Of a stretch of DNA of 64,000 nt, positions 13,001 through 24,181 are shown in pieces. How positions within the stretch are numbered: position 1 is the first letter of the stretch; every line of letters starts with the position of its first letter. The notes beneath the pieces were generated by a model that worked only from the letters and a program-made list of their open reading frames with translations, was not told the DNA's origin and searched no databases. A program made the translations under genes and the position numbers. Source of the DNA: Marisa cornuarietis (Eukaryota; Mollusca; Gastropoda; Architaenioglossa; Ampullariidae); contig SMMW01000147.1 of the NCBI GenBank assembly GCA_004794655.1, forward strand, positions 1,548,001-1,612,000, given 5' to 3'.

Positions 13001-15125
13001 CACATTCGTATCTTTATTTCTTTTGTGCACTGAACAAGGAAAATCAAAAACATGCTAAAGCTGGAAAGAGCAAAGGGTGGGGGGGGGTTAAGTTAATTGT
13101 TGTTTTATGCCAAGTCAGCAGCTAAGGCTATCAACTGGGGGGAATGTGCCTGCTTGCTGTCACCTGCATGTATATGCATTGCCAAAATACATAGATACAT
13201 AGATGATGATTTTTTTTTATAAAACAAATTTTTTTCATTATTTGACCAGGAGTCAGACTATTTTACACCCCAAGGTGAATTCAGAGTGGATTCAGCTGGA
13301 TCAGAAACACTTCTCAACTGTCTTATGTACAAGCTTTCTTACTATCGCTTTGGTCAGTTGCAGGTATGTCTTGTGTATAGTTTTACTAGTAAGTTGAATT
13401 GGTTTTTTGCTCACATATTATGCGACTGTTTAATGAAAATGTTTAGTCCTGTAGAAGTTTTTTCTTTTGTTTTTCGTATCTTCACATTTCTTCAGTACTG
13501 TATTTCTTTGTATATTTTCTTTTTTGGCACTCAAAACTAGTGCACGGTTCCTTTTTTCTGTCTCCTATTGCTGAATATAAGAAAAGATATATTTAAATAT
13601 AGATATAAGAATGTCTCAGAATGCCTTTCAAATTATAGCTGGACTTCCGCACTCCCAGTGGTTTTGATCGTACACGTGGGGTCGAAATTGGCAACAAGAA
13701 CTTTGAGCTGACTCATCTTGAGGAAGCCTACACATCAGAACACTGGCTGGTCAGAATATATCGTGTGAAGGATCTTTCCAACAGAGAGCCTGTACAGAGC
13801 CCATCCAAACCTAGCAAAAAATCCAGGTCAAGTTCTTCTAGGAAGGTAAGCAATACAATTTTGTTTTCAATATTGCCTGCAATACAAAATGTGTACCATT
13901 CCTTCAAGGGAAATGCAAGTCAAATGGAAAGATAGACTCAAAGATAGATGGTGACGTGTAGAATCATGTCAGAACAGCAGTTTGGGTAGCAGAACCATCA
14001 TTGACTTACTGTTGTGACTGAAAACAGGTCTAAGGCAGTTCACGTAGGCTGCCAGATAATGTTGTCGAGTAACATCTTTGAAATGTTGCACATAAGATCT
14101 GTCAGTCTCTGAGTGTCGGTTGTGAAAATGATGGATTTGAAGATAATGTATGGATAAAAATAGCATAATGATGAAAAGTTGAACTAACTGGAGAATACTA
14201 GAATGACAAAGGATAATGTTATAGTAAAATACAGTTTCAGTCTCTGTTGCTACATGCTTCGATATGGCAGTCATTCTAAAAGAACTTTTCAGGCCAATGA
14301 TCTTAGTGTGTGAGAAATAGAAAAGTGTCATCGCAAAACTGAATGAATCTCCTTCAGCATGACTTGCATGCTGTACTGGCAGTAGACTTTGTACAAATCC
14401 TTGCACACAAACGAAGGCAGTGATCCACATGCATCCTACTTTTTTAAAGGTAGGGTGCAACTAAGATAAGTGTCGACATTTTTCTGTGTCTTTCTGTGTT
14501 TCTCACAGATTGTGGGCTATAAATCAAAGATATGCTGGCTGTAGATTACAAGCTTTTTGTGTTTCACACAGATTGGAGGCTACAAATCAAAGTTGCGTTG
14601 GCTATGCAGTGCAACTGCTAACCATATCACAGCATCACTTGACCCTTTTTTCTTTTTCTTTTTTTTTTGCAATGGGTCCGCTTATGTCACGAATTAAAGT
14701 CAGTATAGAGTGACTGTGCTTTAGATACGATTATAGACAGAGTTGTGCTTTAGACACAATTATAACTTAATGTTTTGCTGGCTGAACTTTTGTTTGAATG
14801 TGATTCAGAACATCAGTGTATCATTAAAGCTCAACTTCCCGTTTGAATTTTCCTTTTCACTTATTGTCAGTGTGTGTTTATTTCATGAGACTGTAACTGA
14901 CAAATAATTTCTCTAGTCATGAAATCTTACTAAAATCTTAAAAAGAAAAAAAATCTGTTAGTCAAAGCCTTTATATACTTTTAGAAAAGTCTCTTTCATT
15001 AGTTTCATTCATATTTATTTTATTTTTTACAGGGTAAGAAGGTGGGATCCATTAAGAACAAGCCCAAGATAGTCAAAGGAAAAAAGAAGACAAGTTCCAA
15101 TAACAAAAAACCGCCCACAAAATAG
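1048..15125 (+). CDS. STT3B: Oligosaccharyltransferase catalytic subunit STT3B, 16 exons
   Basis: Catalytic subunit of the ER oligosaccharyltransferase, which moves the lipid-linked glycan to Asn in N-X-S/T. Coding exons: 1048-1226, 4311-4419, 5286-5484, 6975-7063, 7548-7613, 7800-7899, 9221-9319, 9737-9883, 10679-10882, 11071-11273, 11592-11779, 12257-12428, 12759-12932, 13250-13363, 13639-13845, 15033-15125. They sum to 2343 nt (780 aa), all in frame with GT-AG borders; family proteins are about 700-830 aa. Visible motifs are E56-F57-D58, D176-N177-E178, SVSEHQ (357-362), the catalytic WWDYG (556-560) and the DK motif D623-x2-K626-x3-M630, with NRT, NNT and NNS sequons just after WWDYG. The N-terminal part is multi-TM. 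A charged linker (exons 10-11), the [14 protein letters not shown] context and a Lys-rich C-terminal tail favour STT3B over STT3A. ATG 1048 is chosen for its strong context (aagATGg); an in-frame ATG at 994 is possible. Donors of exons 2 (gtttgt) and 12 (gtcagc) are weak. Confidence 0.96.
8600..8880 (+). mobile_element. SINE-like fragment in STT3B intron 6
   Basis: The segment around 8755-8845 (a CTGTTTACAG core followed by GTTGCTGGCTCGGTGTA) matches the reverse complement of about 52490-52560 and shares its CTGTTTACAGGGCTG core with about 63320. It appears to be a partial copy of the same SINE family. The tail with the ATT repeat is missing here. Borders are approximate. Confidence 0.6.
9905..10150 (-). 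repeat. Possible retroposon 3' end in STT3B intron 8
   Basis: On the minus strand, sequence with a CACTTTGTGATG-like stretch and AAAGGCACTGTATTA leads into (ATT)n. This resembles the 3' tails of animal LINEs and SINEs that end in ATT repeats. No coding remnant was seen, so the family is unknown. Confidence 0.35.
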
Positions 15126-18100
15126 TCCTAATAGTTCAGCAAACATTGTTAGAAATTATTTGATTTTCATATTTTATTCAGTTTCAGGCTCTAAGAGATT
15201 GTGTGCATTTATGCATAGACTTTGATATAAGAAGATGTACATGCAATGAGTCTCAGAAGTAAATGTGTGCACACTCCTACACACAGCATGCTTGCATGGA
15301 GACAAGGCTTTCAAATCCTGTCTAAATAGAGTGTGTACAGATTTGTTTGTCATGCCATCTGTTAAACATGCTCGTAGTGAGTGAATGCTGTTCTATAACA
15401 ATTCAAGAGCAGTCTTCACTTTTCAGTTGGAGTATTCTCAGATCCTTCCATTCTGTTATGTTTGTTGGTCAGAAAGAGGCTTTCCTCTCCTCCTTTTATC
15501 CCTGCTTCACTAGACAAATATGGATGAATGTTTGACCAGGTTTTTACGTGGTAGTTATATTAAAACTTTGGCAAACTTGGTCAAACATTTGTCCAGATAT
15601 TTTCCAGTTAAAATTGGCCTTAAATAAGCTATCAGAAAGAAGATTCTTTTGTGTGTGTTATTCTGTTATTACTTTCTTTTCTCAAGGGTGGCATTGAATA
15701 TTTTCATGCCTGTTTTGCACAATTTCAAGGTTTTCTGGCTCTTAAGTAATGACAAAATGTATAGCCAGATTAGAAGGTCCAGATGCATTCAATAATGGTG
15801 CAGGTGCAGTTTCATGGAAAACTTAACCTAGTTCACTCTAAATCCTTGGCTGCAATTTAAAATGTAGCTTGTTGCATGTTGATAAAGTGATGAGACCTAG
15901 AGATATGTCATGTTTTCATTATGTCAGTTTCATATTCAGCGTGTTATGTTGGGAGCCATTTGGTAACATGCCATCAGTTGCATTTGATGCAAACATCCTA
16001 GTTTTGTTCCAGGTTTCTTTCTTTATGCTTATTAATTTTGTGGGAATTACACCGATGCATTGTTTGTGTATTTGATGTTTCAATGACATTAATTATGATC
16101 AACAAATACACAAAGCGTTGCTTTATTGATTTAATGAAACAGCCCTTTATACTTTTTTTTATTCCTTATGTTTTTGGTGAGAGATGGTAAGCTTTGTGTG
16201 GTTGTGATGATGTTTGTGTAGTCTGTATGCCTCTGTGTGTGCATACTGAGGTACAAGTGTATACACCTGTATGACACATACAGACCTTCGTTTACAAATA
16301 TGATTGACGAGACTTTAATGGTGATCATGAAAATATAGCAGAAATGAGTGGGCAACATCAACATCAAATGTAACTATGACATCAGAAAGTCATTGCTGTA
16401 ACAGAATCTGCAAGTCTTTTTTATGGTGAGCGGAAATAGAATGCTTATCAATTGAAATTATGTTTATCATTGATTACACATTAATGTTCTTACTTTGTTA
16501 AGCATTTGGATTTTTTTGGTGATCTTTTTAAGTTCATATTCACAAGTCTTGCATCATTTAATATAAGTTCTATTATACAAGAGAGTTGATAATAATTTTT
16601 TTATCAGTCTGATATTATCAAACATTTGATTTCACTGTATCAGTGCATTTTGTACTTTTTATGTTTAGTTTTATTGAACTTGTTTTCAAAAATACATTTT
16701 AAAGAAAATTTTTTATTCATAGCTAGTTTTAAAGAAAGTCATCTCTTGTGAATTGTCCATTTCATTCCTTCAGTGCTTTGAAATATTTATGAGGGTCAGC
16801 AAGTTTAAGTTAGTGGTTTTTATTTGGATATGGTCTTTGTAATCGTATGGTTCACCTTCTTATGACATAAACCTAAGGAAAATAATATTTTGTAGACCCT
16901 TACACCAAAATGAACTTGCTCTGTCTCAGTGCCTTTGTCTGTTTGCACACTCTCAATACAGATCATGTGTTGTTGGTTTAGAAATAACAAAGACAACACA
17001 TAAGCCACTTACATGGATGTCATAATGAGCTGGGCTTTTTTTATAGGATTTTGAGCCTAAACAGCAGAACTGGTGTATATATAATATTCTTCAAACACCT
17101 TACAGCAACAATGAAAACCAGAAGAAGCTGCGTAGATACTGCAATTTAGGAGGCAATCTCTTGATGTGGGCTTGATAACCAGTAACATAGAATTGTGAGG
17201 AACAACATTTAAGATAATTTCTTTTTCATTTTAGTTCTCACTATAACCAGTATTCATATTAAAATAGCTTCTTATTGGACTTAATTTATGGCTGCAATAT
17301 TGGAAAAGAAAGACAAACTTTATTTTGTGTGCATGGTTCCTCAATTTCTAGATTTCTAAGCAAGTCTTTCTCTTATGATGCATGATATTCAAGCATAGGG
17401 GAATTTTTAAATGCATTCAAAAAACGTGAAACATTACAGTGCACAATAAACTCACCATTACTATTTAATTTTGTTTTCATGTAACTAGTACTGAGGTTCT
17501 TGAAGAGAACCTGGGCCACTCAATTTTTGGAAAGCATGTTTGGTTAATGAAATACTGGCATCATAACCATGTGTTTATTATCCAAAAATGTAAAATCCAT
17601 GCACCTGCTACTGTATTTAGAAGAGAGCATAGTGCAAGAGAAGAAGGATATTTTACATGGTAAATATACTTGAAACATTGGATGAATGCAGTGCTAGCCT
17701 ACATCTGTGATGAAAAAGGTTGAAAATTGTGCTTACGTATCAAGAATCAGGAAAGGCACTAGTCTTTGAAGGTGTGTGTGTAACAAAGCATGCAGATCAG
17801 TTTTTAATTTCACATTTTTCAGCTATATAAAGCCAACAGAAAAGTTGTACACCTAAGAGTGAAAGTGGAGGATTCCCTTATCTAAAAGGTACAAGCTACC
17901 CTCCTAACTACTGAAACCTAATCATTAGTACAATGGCAGTGTTTTACAGCATTATTATTGCTGCTTGTTTGACATAACATGCAGTGTATGGGATAGAAAT
18001 AGCTGAATACACTTTACAGGTGAATGTCGCAGGAGGTATTTGTGATGTTGGGTCAAGAAATTTTAGTCATTCAACAGAGCACTGAAAGGATTAATATCTG

Positions 18101-19218
18101 TATTTACATGTTTGAATCTCGCTTTGAGGATTGTCAGCACTCTAAATTATTTGTAGATTGTGCAAGGCTTGGTGCTAGTCCTTCCAGAAGGACAGGGTAG
18201 CAGTTTCTTCTTCCCAGTTATGCAGTTGTAAGTTTGGGGCACTTAAAGCGACAGATTTGCCATAAACAATTCTTTTTCAAAAGGAAAACTTCTTTTACAG
18301 CAATTTGATAACAGTATGCATCAGTGGTACTAGTTCAAAATGCAAGTGTTCTCTTGTGTGTTGATGAGTGGGAAGCAAGAAGAATCTAATTTCAGAAATT
18401 AGTAATTGCCTCAAAGATCAGGGAGAGCTGTGTTGTGTCAGTAATACTAATTTTAACAAACATTTCGACTGTCTTATGCTAAATTTCAGCTTGGAATTAC
18501 ATTTATTTTCTAAATTATAACAGGTATTTATTTTGATGCAAAAGGTTTTTTTTCTTGTTTAAATTTGGTCTCAGTATTTTTATTCATCTATTAAAAACAG
18601 AAACAGTATTTCAGATGATAATTTCAAACCTAGTAATTCAGTCAGAAGATTAGAGCAATAGTAGATGAATAGAAACAAAAATGTTAAAATAGTTTAAAAA
18701 AGCGTTGATTTTGTTTCTTCTTCCAAAACATGTCAGATTTGCATGAGAATTGTTTTCCTTTGAAATCACACCTTTCATGATGAGTTTAGCAATATCTTAG
18801 GTACAAGTTACACTTTAAATTATTGGTAATTGGTGTTTTAGTGTTTGTTTTTGAGTCAGTTCTCGTTTACTTGTACTATCAAGTTTGTTCGGATGTTAAG
18901 GATAAAAAGAGGAAGGTATGTCTAGGATGGTTTCTTCTATGGAGAAATAAATTGTGTACATGCAGTTAAGTCTGCCTGAATATGCATGTCAAGATAATGC
19001 AAACTCCAGTTCTTTAAACTCATTTGATAATATAAAGTTATCAAATGAGATGTTGGTGTTTTGTTTATCTTACCCTCACCAGGGCTCATATTCATGAAGC
19101 AACGTTACCAAGCCTTTTACTCTTACTCGGTTCACAGGACAGCGGTTCATGGACTCGGGGAAGGCCTACCCAAAGCCTTTTACCAGAGTACATTTTATGG
19201 GAAGTGTTCCCCTTACGG
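15126..19218. other. STT3B 3' UTR and downstream, no other gene seen
   Basis: AT-rich, mostly non-repetitive sequence after the stop codon. The 3' UTR probably occupies part of it. AATAAA hexamers occur at 17445-17450 and 18946-18951, but I cannot say which, if either, is used. I found no credible coding exon on either strand. Confidence 0.5.
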
Positions 19219-19363
19219 CAGCGTTTCTCAACCTTTTACTTGTGACGCCCCCCCAGACGAATAAAGGTACGTCCGCGCGCCCCCCTTAGCCACTAATACC
19301 TATATGAGATATGAGAAAATGACCGCCTTTGCGGCCCCCTTTTCAGCAGCTTGAGAACCGCGG
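19219..19363. mobile_element. Non-autonomous hAT-type MITE, 145 bp
   Basis: The left end reads CAGCGTTTCTCAACC and the right end TTGAGAACCGCGG, giving terminal inverted repeats that match at 11 of 13 positions. The element is flanked by a perfect 8-bp direct repeat CCTTACGG (19211-19218 and 19364-19371). An 8-bp duplication plus CAGxG(T/G)TTCTCAA ends is characteristic of hAT elements. It is too short to code for a transposase. The interior is GC-rich compared with its surroundings. Confidence 0.88.
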
Positions 19364-19371
19364 CCTTACGG

Positions 19372-21922
19372 TAACTGCATGTTTCCCATCTATGGTCGGG
19401 AGATCGTGAATGATTAGTTGAAAGTGAAGATGATTTTTTTTTTCCTAGGACAAACAAACTCAACCATTATGATACAGAAGTGTTCGTCAGTAACTACCGT
19501 TTTCATTGAATTCCTAATGTGAGAGTAGCAGACGCCATTTAAAAAATTAGAACTAAACGTTGCAATCGACATTGTCAATGGGGGTTTTCTACGCTAGTTA
19601 GGCCTATTTGTTTCTGAATGAAAGTAAATTAGTATGTTTGTCATCTAATACTTGCTCCAGGAACAATTGGTCAGAATGGATAAATTCTACTTTCCATAGT
19701 TAGGTGCTTTTTCGATTCTTTTTCTCGTGTTTACTTTCACCCATCTCACATCTCACCCTTTGACCCATACACGTATGCGCACTGAATCCTGTTACCGGGA
19801 ATCCCCGCCTAACTGATCGGTTACATCCTCAGCGGCTTTTGAATCGGGTTAGCCTCCATGAGTAACAACTAGCGGACCTATGTCCAAGTTAGGGTAGTTT
19901 AATTCTGGGTAAATTGTCATGCTCTTGAATACGAAACCTGTTTTTTTTATCTCCGACATAAATCAAAACTAAAGTGTATTTATATTTTCGTTGAAGTCTT
20001 TCATTCTATTCTAGAGTTACTAGACTCGAAGAGAAGCCGTTACCTACGTTGAACCATTACCATGTGGGTGCAGTTCACATATCCAGACGCAAAAGAAAAT
20101 GTGTACGGAGGGCTAAAATCCATTGTAAGGGTCCAGTGAGCCAATCTAAACATGCTCGTGTTCAGAGGGTAAAACACAAGCAGAACATGTTTTGTAGCCA
20201 GCAGCAAGTCTCTAGTCTCAGGAGGACAGCAAAACAATAACCGATGCGATCAGTTTGATGTCTTATTTGTAGGTGGAGTCTAATTCAGCGACATTAAGGT
20301 TATCTCGTTTTTCATACAAAATTTCGCACAGAACCATTTTTTCAACTGCAAAATGTAAAACCCATTGACCGATGGATCTAAAAAGATAAATTCCGATCCT
20401 TAATATATTTTTTTTGTAAATAGACGCATGTGGAATTTTCTTCATTTTCGTTTCTTATTTTGGATTCCTAATTATAAAAACAGGAATCGTAAACATCATA
20501 TTCTGAGCTCGCATGTTCATCCCTCTGTTAAAAGTTAGTATTTTCAAGATTTCAGTAACAAAGACCAAAGAAGTGTCTTCAAGAGTTCAGTTTTTATTGG
20601 GACCTGTGTAAATGTGACAGCGGTGGTAAGCCAGTAACTGAAAGCAATGTTCAGGAGTGTGCAGAGCAGTGCGTTGTAGCTATTTCTGAGAGAAAGAGAG
20701 CTATCTTTTGTGGTAACTTGTTTCGTACTTCTGATTTCATGCCTCAAACGAAGGAAGGATATGATGACCGTGTTAATACATGCTTGGTGTCACTTGTTAC
20801 TGATTAATGATGTTACAAATTAAAGATAAATTGTGGCTGATCTGCTGGTCTTCTTTTCTCTCTGTGTCCCCTTTTCACACGCGTGTGTAAAGGGTCTCAG
20901 TCGTACAAAATGTGCCAATGCAAATGTTTGTTAGCTCATTATCTGTAAAAAGCAACATGCTAGGAATAGGAAGGCCGTTAAGCAAGTCTTTTTTTAACAA
21001 TATAAAGATTTTACTACGCATTTATCCCCAAAATGCGAAAGCATATGGGTCTCATATACTATATATGGGACTTATATTCAGTGGCGTAGAAAGATGATCA
21101 GCTTTTTTTTTTAGGGGGTGGGGGGTACAAATCTATGCTGACAGTGAACGACACTCATGCTCTTGTCCCCTCAGTGTCTTTTTTTGAGGGGCGGCTGCAC
21201 TTTAATCTTCTTTCATTAAACCAGAAGAACAAACGACTCAAAAGAAAGGAATTTGAAACTATTATAATCTCACTCAATGTTAAACAAGAAATATCGAAAT
21301 TTGAAGACACAATTACTCCAGACAGCGACATCTACACCCTAAAAAACAGAATATGTAAACAGAGCATGTTTGTTTAGAGAGTGCTAAATAAGGAAGACAA
21401 GAATCTACTACTTTTCGGCTGGACCTGTTCCTTGCAAACAATTATCAGTAGAGCATCTTCGAGATAACAAAGTTACCGTTTTTAAACAATTTTTTCAGTC
21501 AGAGAGCGGCATTGATATCATTAACACCGGTGAAACTGTAACAAGTACAGCTGACGATCAATCGGGACATTTTAACTTATATGTGTGAAGTTTGGTTAGA
21601 CACTCTTTCGTTCTCGTACGCACAATAGATCGTATCTCTTGCAGTCATGGCATTTCTTAAAGGTTAGACTAGTTTAATGTAGAATGCCATTAATTAGTAC
21701 ATGTCTGAAAAGTAATGTTAAGAAATGTGTAGACGATTGCTGAACCACTGTGTGTGTGCGCGCGCGCGTGCATGTGTTTTATTTTTTGCTCATGGCTCGT
21801 TTCTGGTTGGTTTGTATATTGAGATTATACCAAGCTGGTGTTATGTTTTTCAAGACTATTGCATGTTTACTAATTAGAGCGTCAATAGTGTATATCCCAC
21901 GTATGTCTGTACCGAACGAGGC
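19372..21922. other. Intergenic, nothing recognised
   Basis: About 2.5 kb of intergenic sequence. Small ORFs are present but none shows a recognisable domain. No tRNA, rRNA or clear repeat was found apart from short homopolymer runs. Confidence 0.45.
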
Positions 21923-22050
21923 TGGCTCATTTACATCTGGGACAAGAAGGTAAAAGATCAACCAATCAGAGAACATCAAGAACGTGAGGCCATGTTTTGA
22001 GGCCTCTGATTGGTTGATCTTTGACCTTGTCCCAGATGCAAATGAGCCAT
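21923..22050. repeat. Foldback element, arms of about 47 bp
   Basis: The left arm (about 21923-21971) and right arm (about 22004-22050) are near-perfect inverted repeats around a loop of about 32 bp. The arms contain ACCAATCAGAG and CTCTGATTGGT. I could not find a convincing target duplication, so the superfamily is open. Confidence 0.8.
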
Positions 22051-22059
22051 CATCCTCTC

Positions 22060-22420
22060 GCTAGAGAAATCTTCTCTGTACCTAGAGAAAATTTCTTTGT
22101 AGCTAGAGAAAGCTTTCTCTAACTACAGAGAGATTTTCTCTAAGGACAGAAAGCTTTCTGTAGCTACAGAATGGAACTGTATATATAAAATGAATTGGCT
22201 AGCAACTTCTAAGTATACTAAAAATGAAATAGTTTTTTTTACCGAGTTTTTCTCTCTCTAGCTAGAGAATGCTTTCTGTACATACAGAACTCATTATATA
22301 GTTAGAATGCATTCTGTACGTACAGAACTCATTATATAGTTACAGAGCGCATTCTGTACGTACAGAACTCATTATATAGTTACAGAATGCATTCTCTAGC
22401 TAGAGAGAGAAAGTAGAGAA
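22060..22420. repeat. Array of short palindromes and 38-40 bp repeats
   Basis: The stretch is built of short palindromes on TAGAGAAAGCTTTCTCTA and CTGTACGTACAG themes. 22104-22121 is a perfect 18-bp palindrome and 22147-22160 a perfect 14-bp one. From 22273 to 22390 three tandem units (38, 40 and 40 bp) each carry TTCTGTACRTACAGAACTC. It abuts the foldback element on one side and a LINE tail on the other. Confidence 0.85.
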
Positions 22421-22439
22421 AATTCCCCTCTTGGCGCCC

Positions 22440-22945
22440 CATAATAATAATAAATAATAATAGTGAAGATTTTTATAGCGCATATTCACACTCATAGAGA
22501 GCATGCTCTTAGCGCTTAAAACGAGGAAGAGACGTGGACTAAGTAGATACAGAACAAAGGGGACGAAAGAAAACGACAGTACTGACGAAACAGAAAACAT
22601 TAAAAGGCATCAAGTAACAGGAACAGAAAAATATAGTGATTCTGCGAGAAAGATGGGTAAAGTAGCAAGAGGGAAGGGGGCGGGGTTAAGAAGGACGAGC
22701 ATTGTGCGGACTGTGTTAGGAGAAATGCTCAAGGAAGAGGTGCGTTTTCAGTGCAGATTTGAAAGATTCAGTTGTAGGAAGGTGGCGGATATGGAAAGGA
22801 AGAGAGTTCCATTGTTTTGCAGCACAGTAGCCAAAAGTCCTGTGACCATATGTTGTTGTTCTGGTGACAGGAACAGTTAGGATACGGTCGTCAGACGTAA
22901 TTCCAGCACTAACAGTCTCTGGGCCAGATGGTTGATGAAGGGGGT
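22440..22945 (-). mobile_element. CR1/L2-like LINE 3' end with ATT tail
   Basis: On the minus strand about 75 codons remain open and end at a stop at 22716-22718. They include TVPVTRTTTYGHRTFGY and AAKQWNSLPFHIRHLP, the typical last segment of CR1/L2-like reverse-transcriptase ORFs (pattern LWNSLP then FKxxLKTxLF). A 3' UTR of about 270 bp follows and ends in ATT repeats near 22440. The copy is 5' truncated. Its 3' UTR matches 57462-57776 and the tail of the SINE at 52140-52640. Confidence 0.85.
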
Positions 22946-23870
22946 CATGGGGACATCTTTATGGGCTGTTGTTGTCTCAATTACAAAATATTGTTTTACG
23001 CTGCCATGTTTATAGCCACAGTATCAAGGCACCAAGAGCGCTGTAGCTGGTGGAAGGCGTGGGGTCGCTGACAGATAAGACAGGTGAGATAAAGTCACAA
23101 TCCTTTGACAATGATTGGCAAATATTTTATTGTAGTGTCATGTGAAAATTACACGAACATTACCATTATGTCCCTTATGCTAAGGATTAGATTGGTAGTA
23201 ATGGCACTGCTTTGTGAGCAAATGTATGGGACACTGTCAAACAAATGCAATAAGAGCAAAAGAAGTACTGTTCATTCAAGTACAGCCACAGTTTCCAGTT
23301 AGTTTCACAGAGAGTTTCGTTAATACAGGCTTTGATATCCATTCCGTACCTTAAAATAACAACTGTCTTTAATCCTAACAAGTACTATGTGAAATCGTCT
23401 TTACTACAAGTTATTTTTATAGGAACTTAGTGTGTAGTGGAAAAACAGGGGAATAGGATGTTGATGTTTATTCCTCGGCAACCAAGCTATAACAGTCAGA
23501 CGTTTACGCACTTGTAAATGAATTTTACATTCACCCACAAATTTTATTGTCCAATATTTTAAATATTTTTTTTCCAATATAATTCTCCTACAAAGTGCAC
23601 ATTTTGAGAAAAAGAGTTTATATACCAGTCGAGAAGAGTAAAAAAAATGTCATTGTATTGGATATTGCAGAGTTTGTAGTTAAAATATCTCCTTCAAAAA
23701 AGTTCAAAACTTTTATGTTGTGAGACTTTCGAAAATTTTTCACCTCATCCTTACATTACATTAGGAAATCTTTACACACTTTTTGTAATTTGATATATAA
23801 TAGGTCCTTCATTTTAGTGTATGCTAAGTCGTGAAAAAAGAAGATGTAATGTCTTTTTGTGACCTCTGAC
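22946..23870. other. 3' flank of SLC49A4-like copy A
   Basis: Sequence downstream of the copy A stop codon, presumably including its 3' UTR. A short stretch near 23490 (CAGTCAGACGTTT) resembles one near 37917 downstream of copy B, consistent with shared ancestry of the flanks. No gene seen. Confidence 0.4.
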
Positions 23871-24138
23871 TCATATGGGTCCAGCTTCTAGGATGATTTC
23901 TCTGTTGATGTCACTGGTGTTTGGAAAAGCCTCGTCCACGTCACGTCTGTTAAAACGCTGTTTCAGCAACAACAGCAGGGGGAGACAAACACTGGTCGTA
24001 CCGAGGACAGTCCAATTCATCCACAAAGTTCCTGTCACAGAAAAGCAAACATATGAGTTTAAGTGAAGCATTGTCTACGTAACATGATTGTGCATGATTG
24101 AAAAGTGAAATACAAACACACGGTCTCTCGCTGTTTCC

Positions 24139-24181
<43 letters not shown>

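Noticed and set aside
13969..14460. 163-codon minus-strand ORF in STT3B intron 15
   Set aside because: No recognisable domain or repeat, and no splice or homology support.
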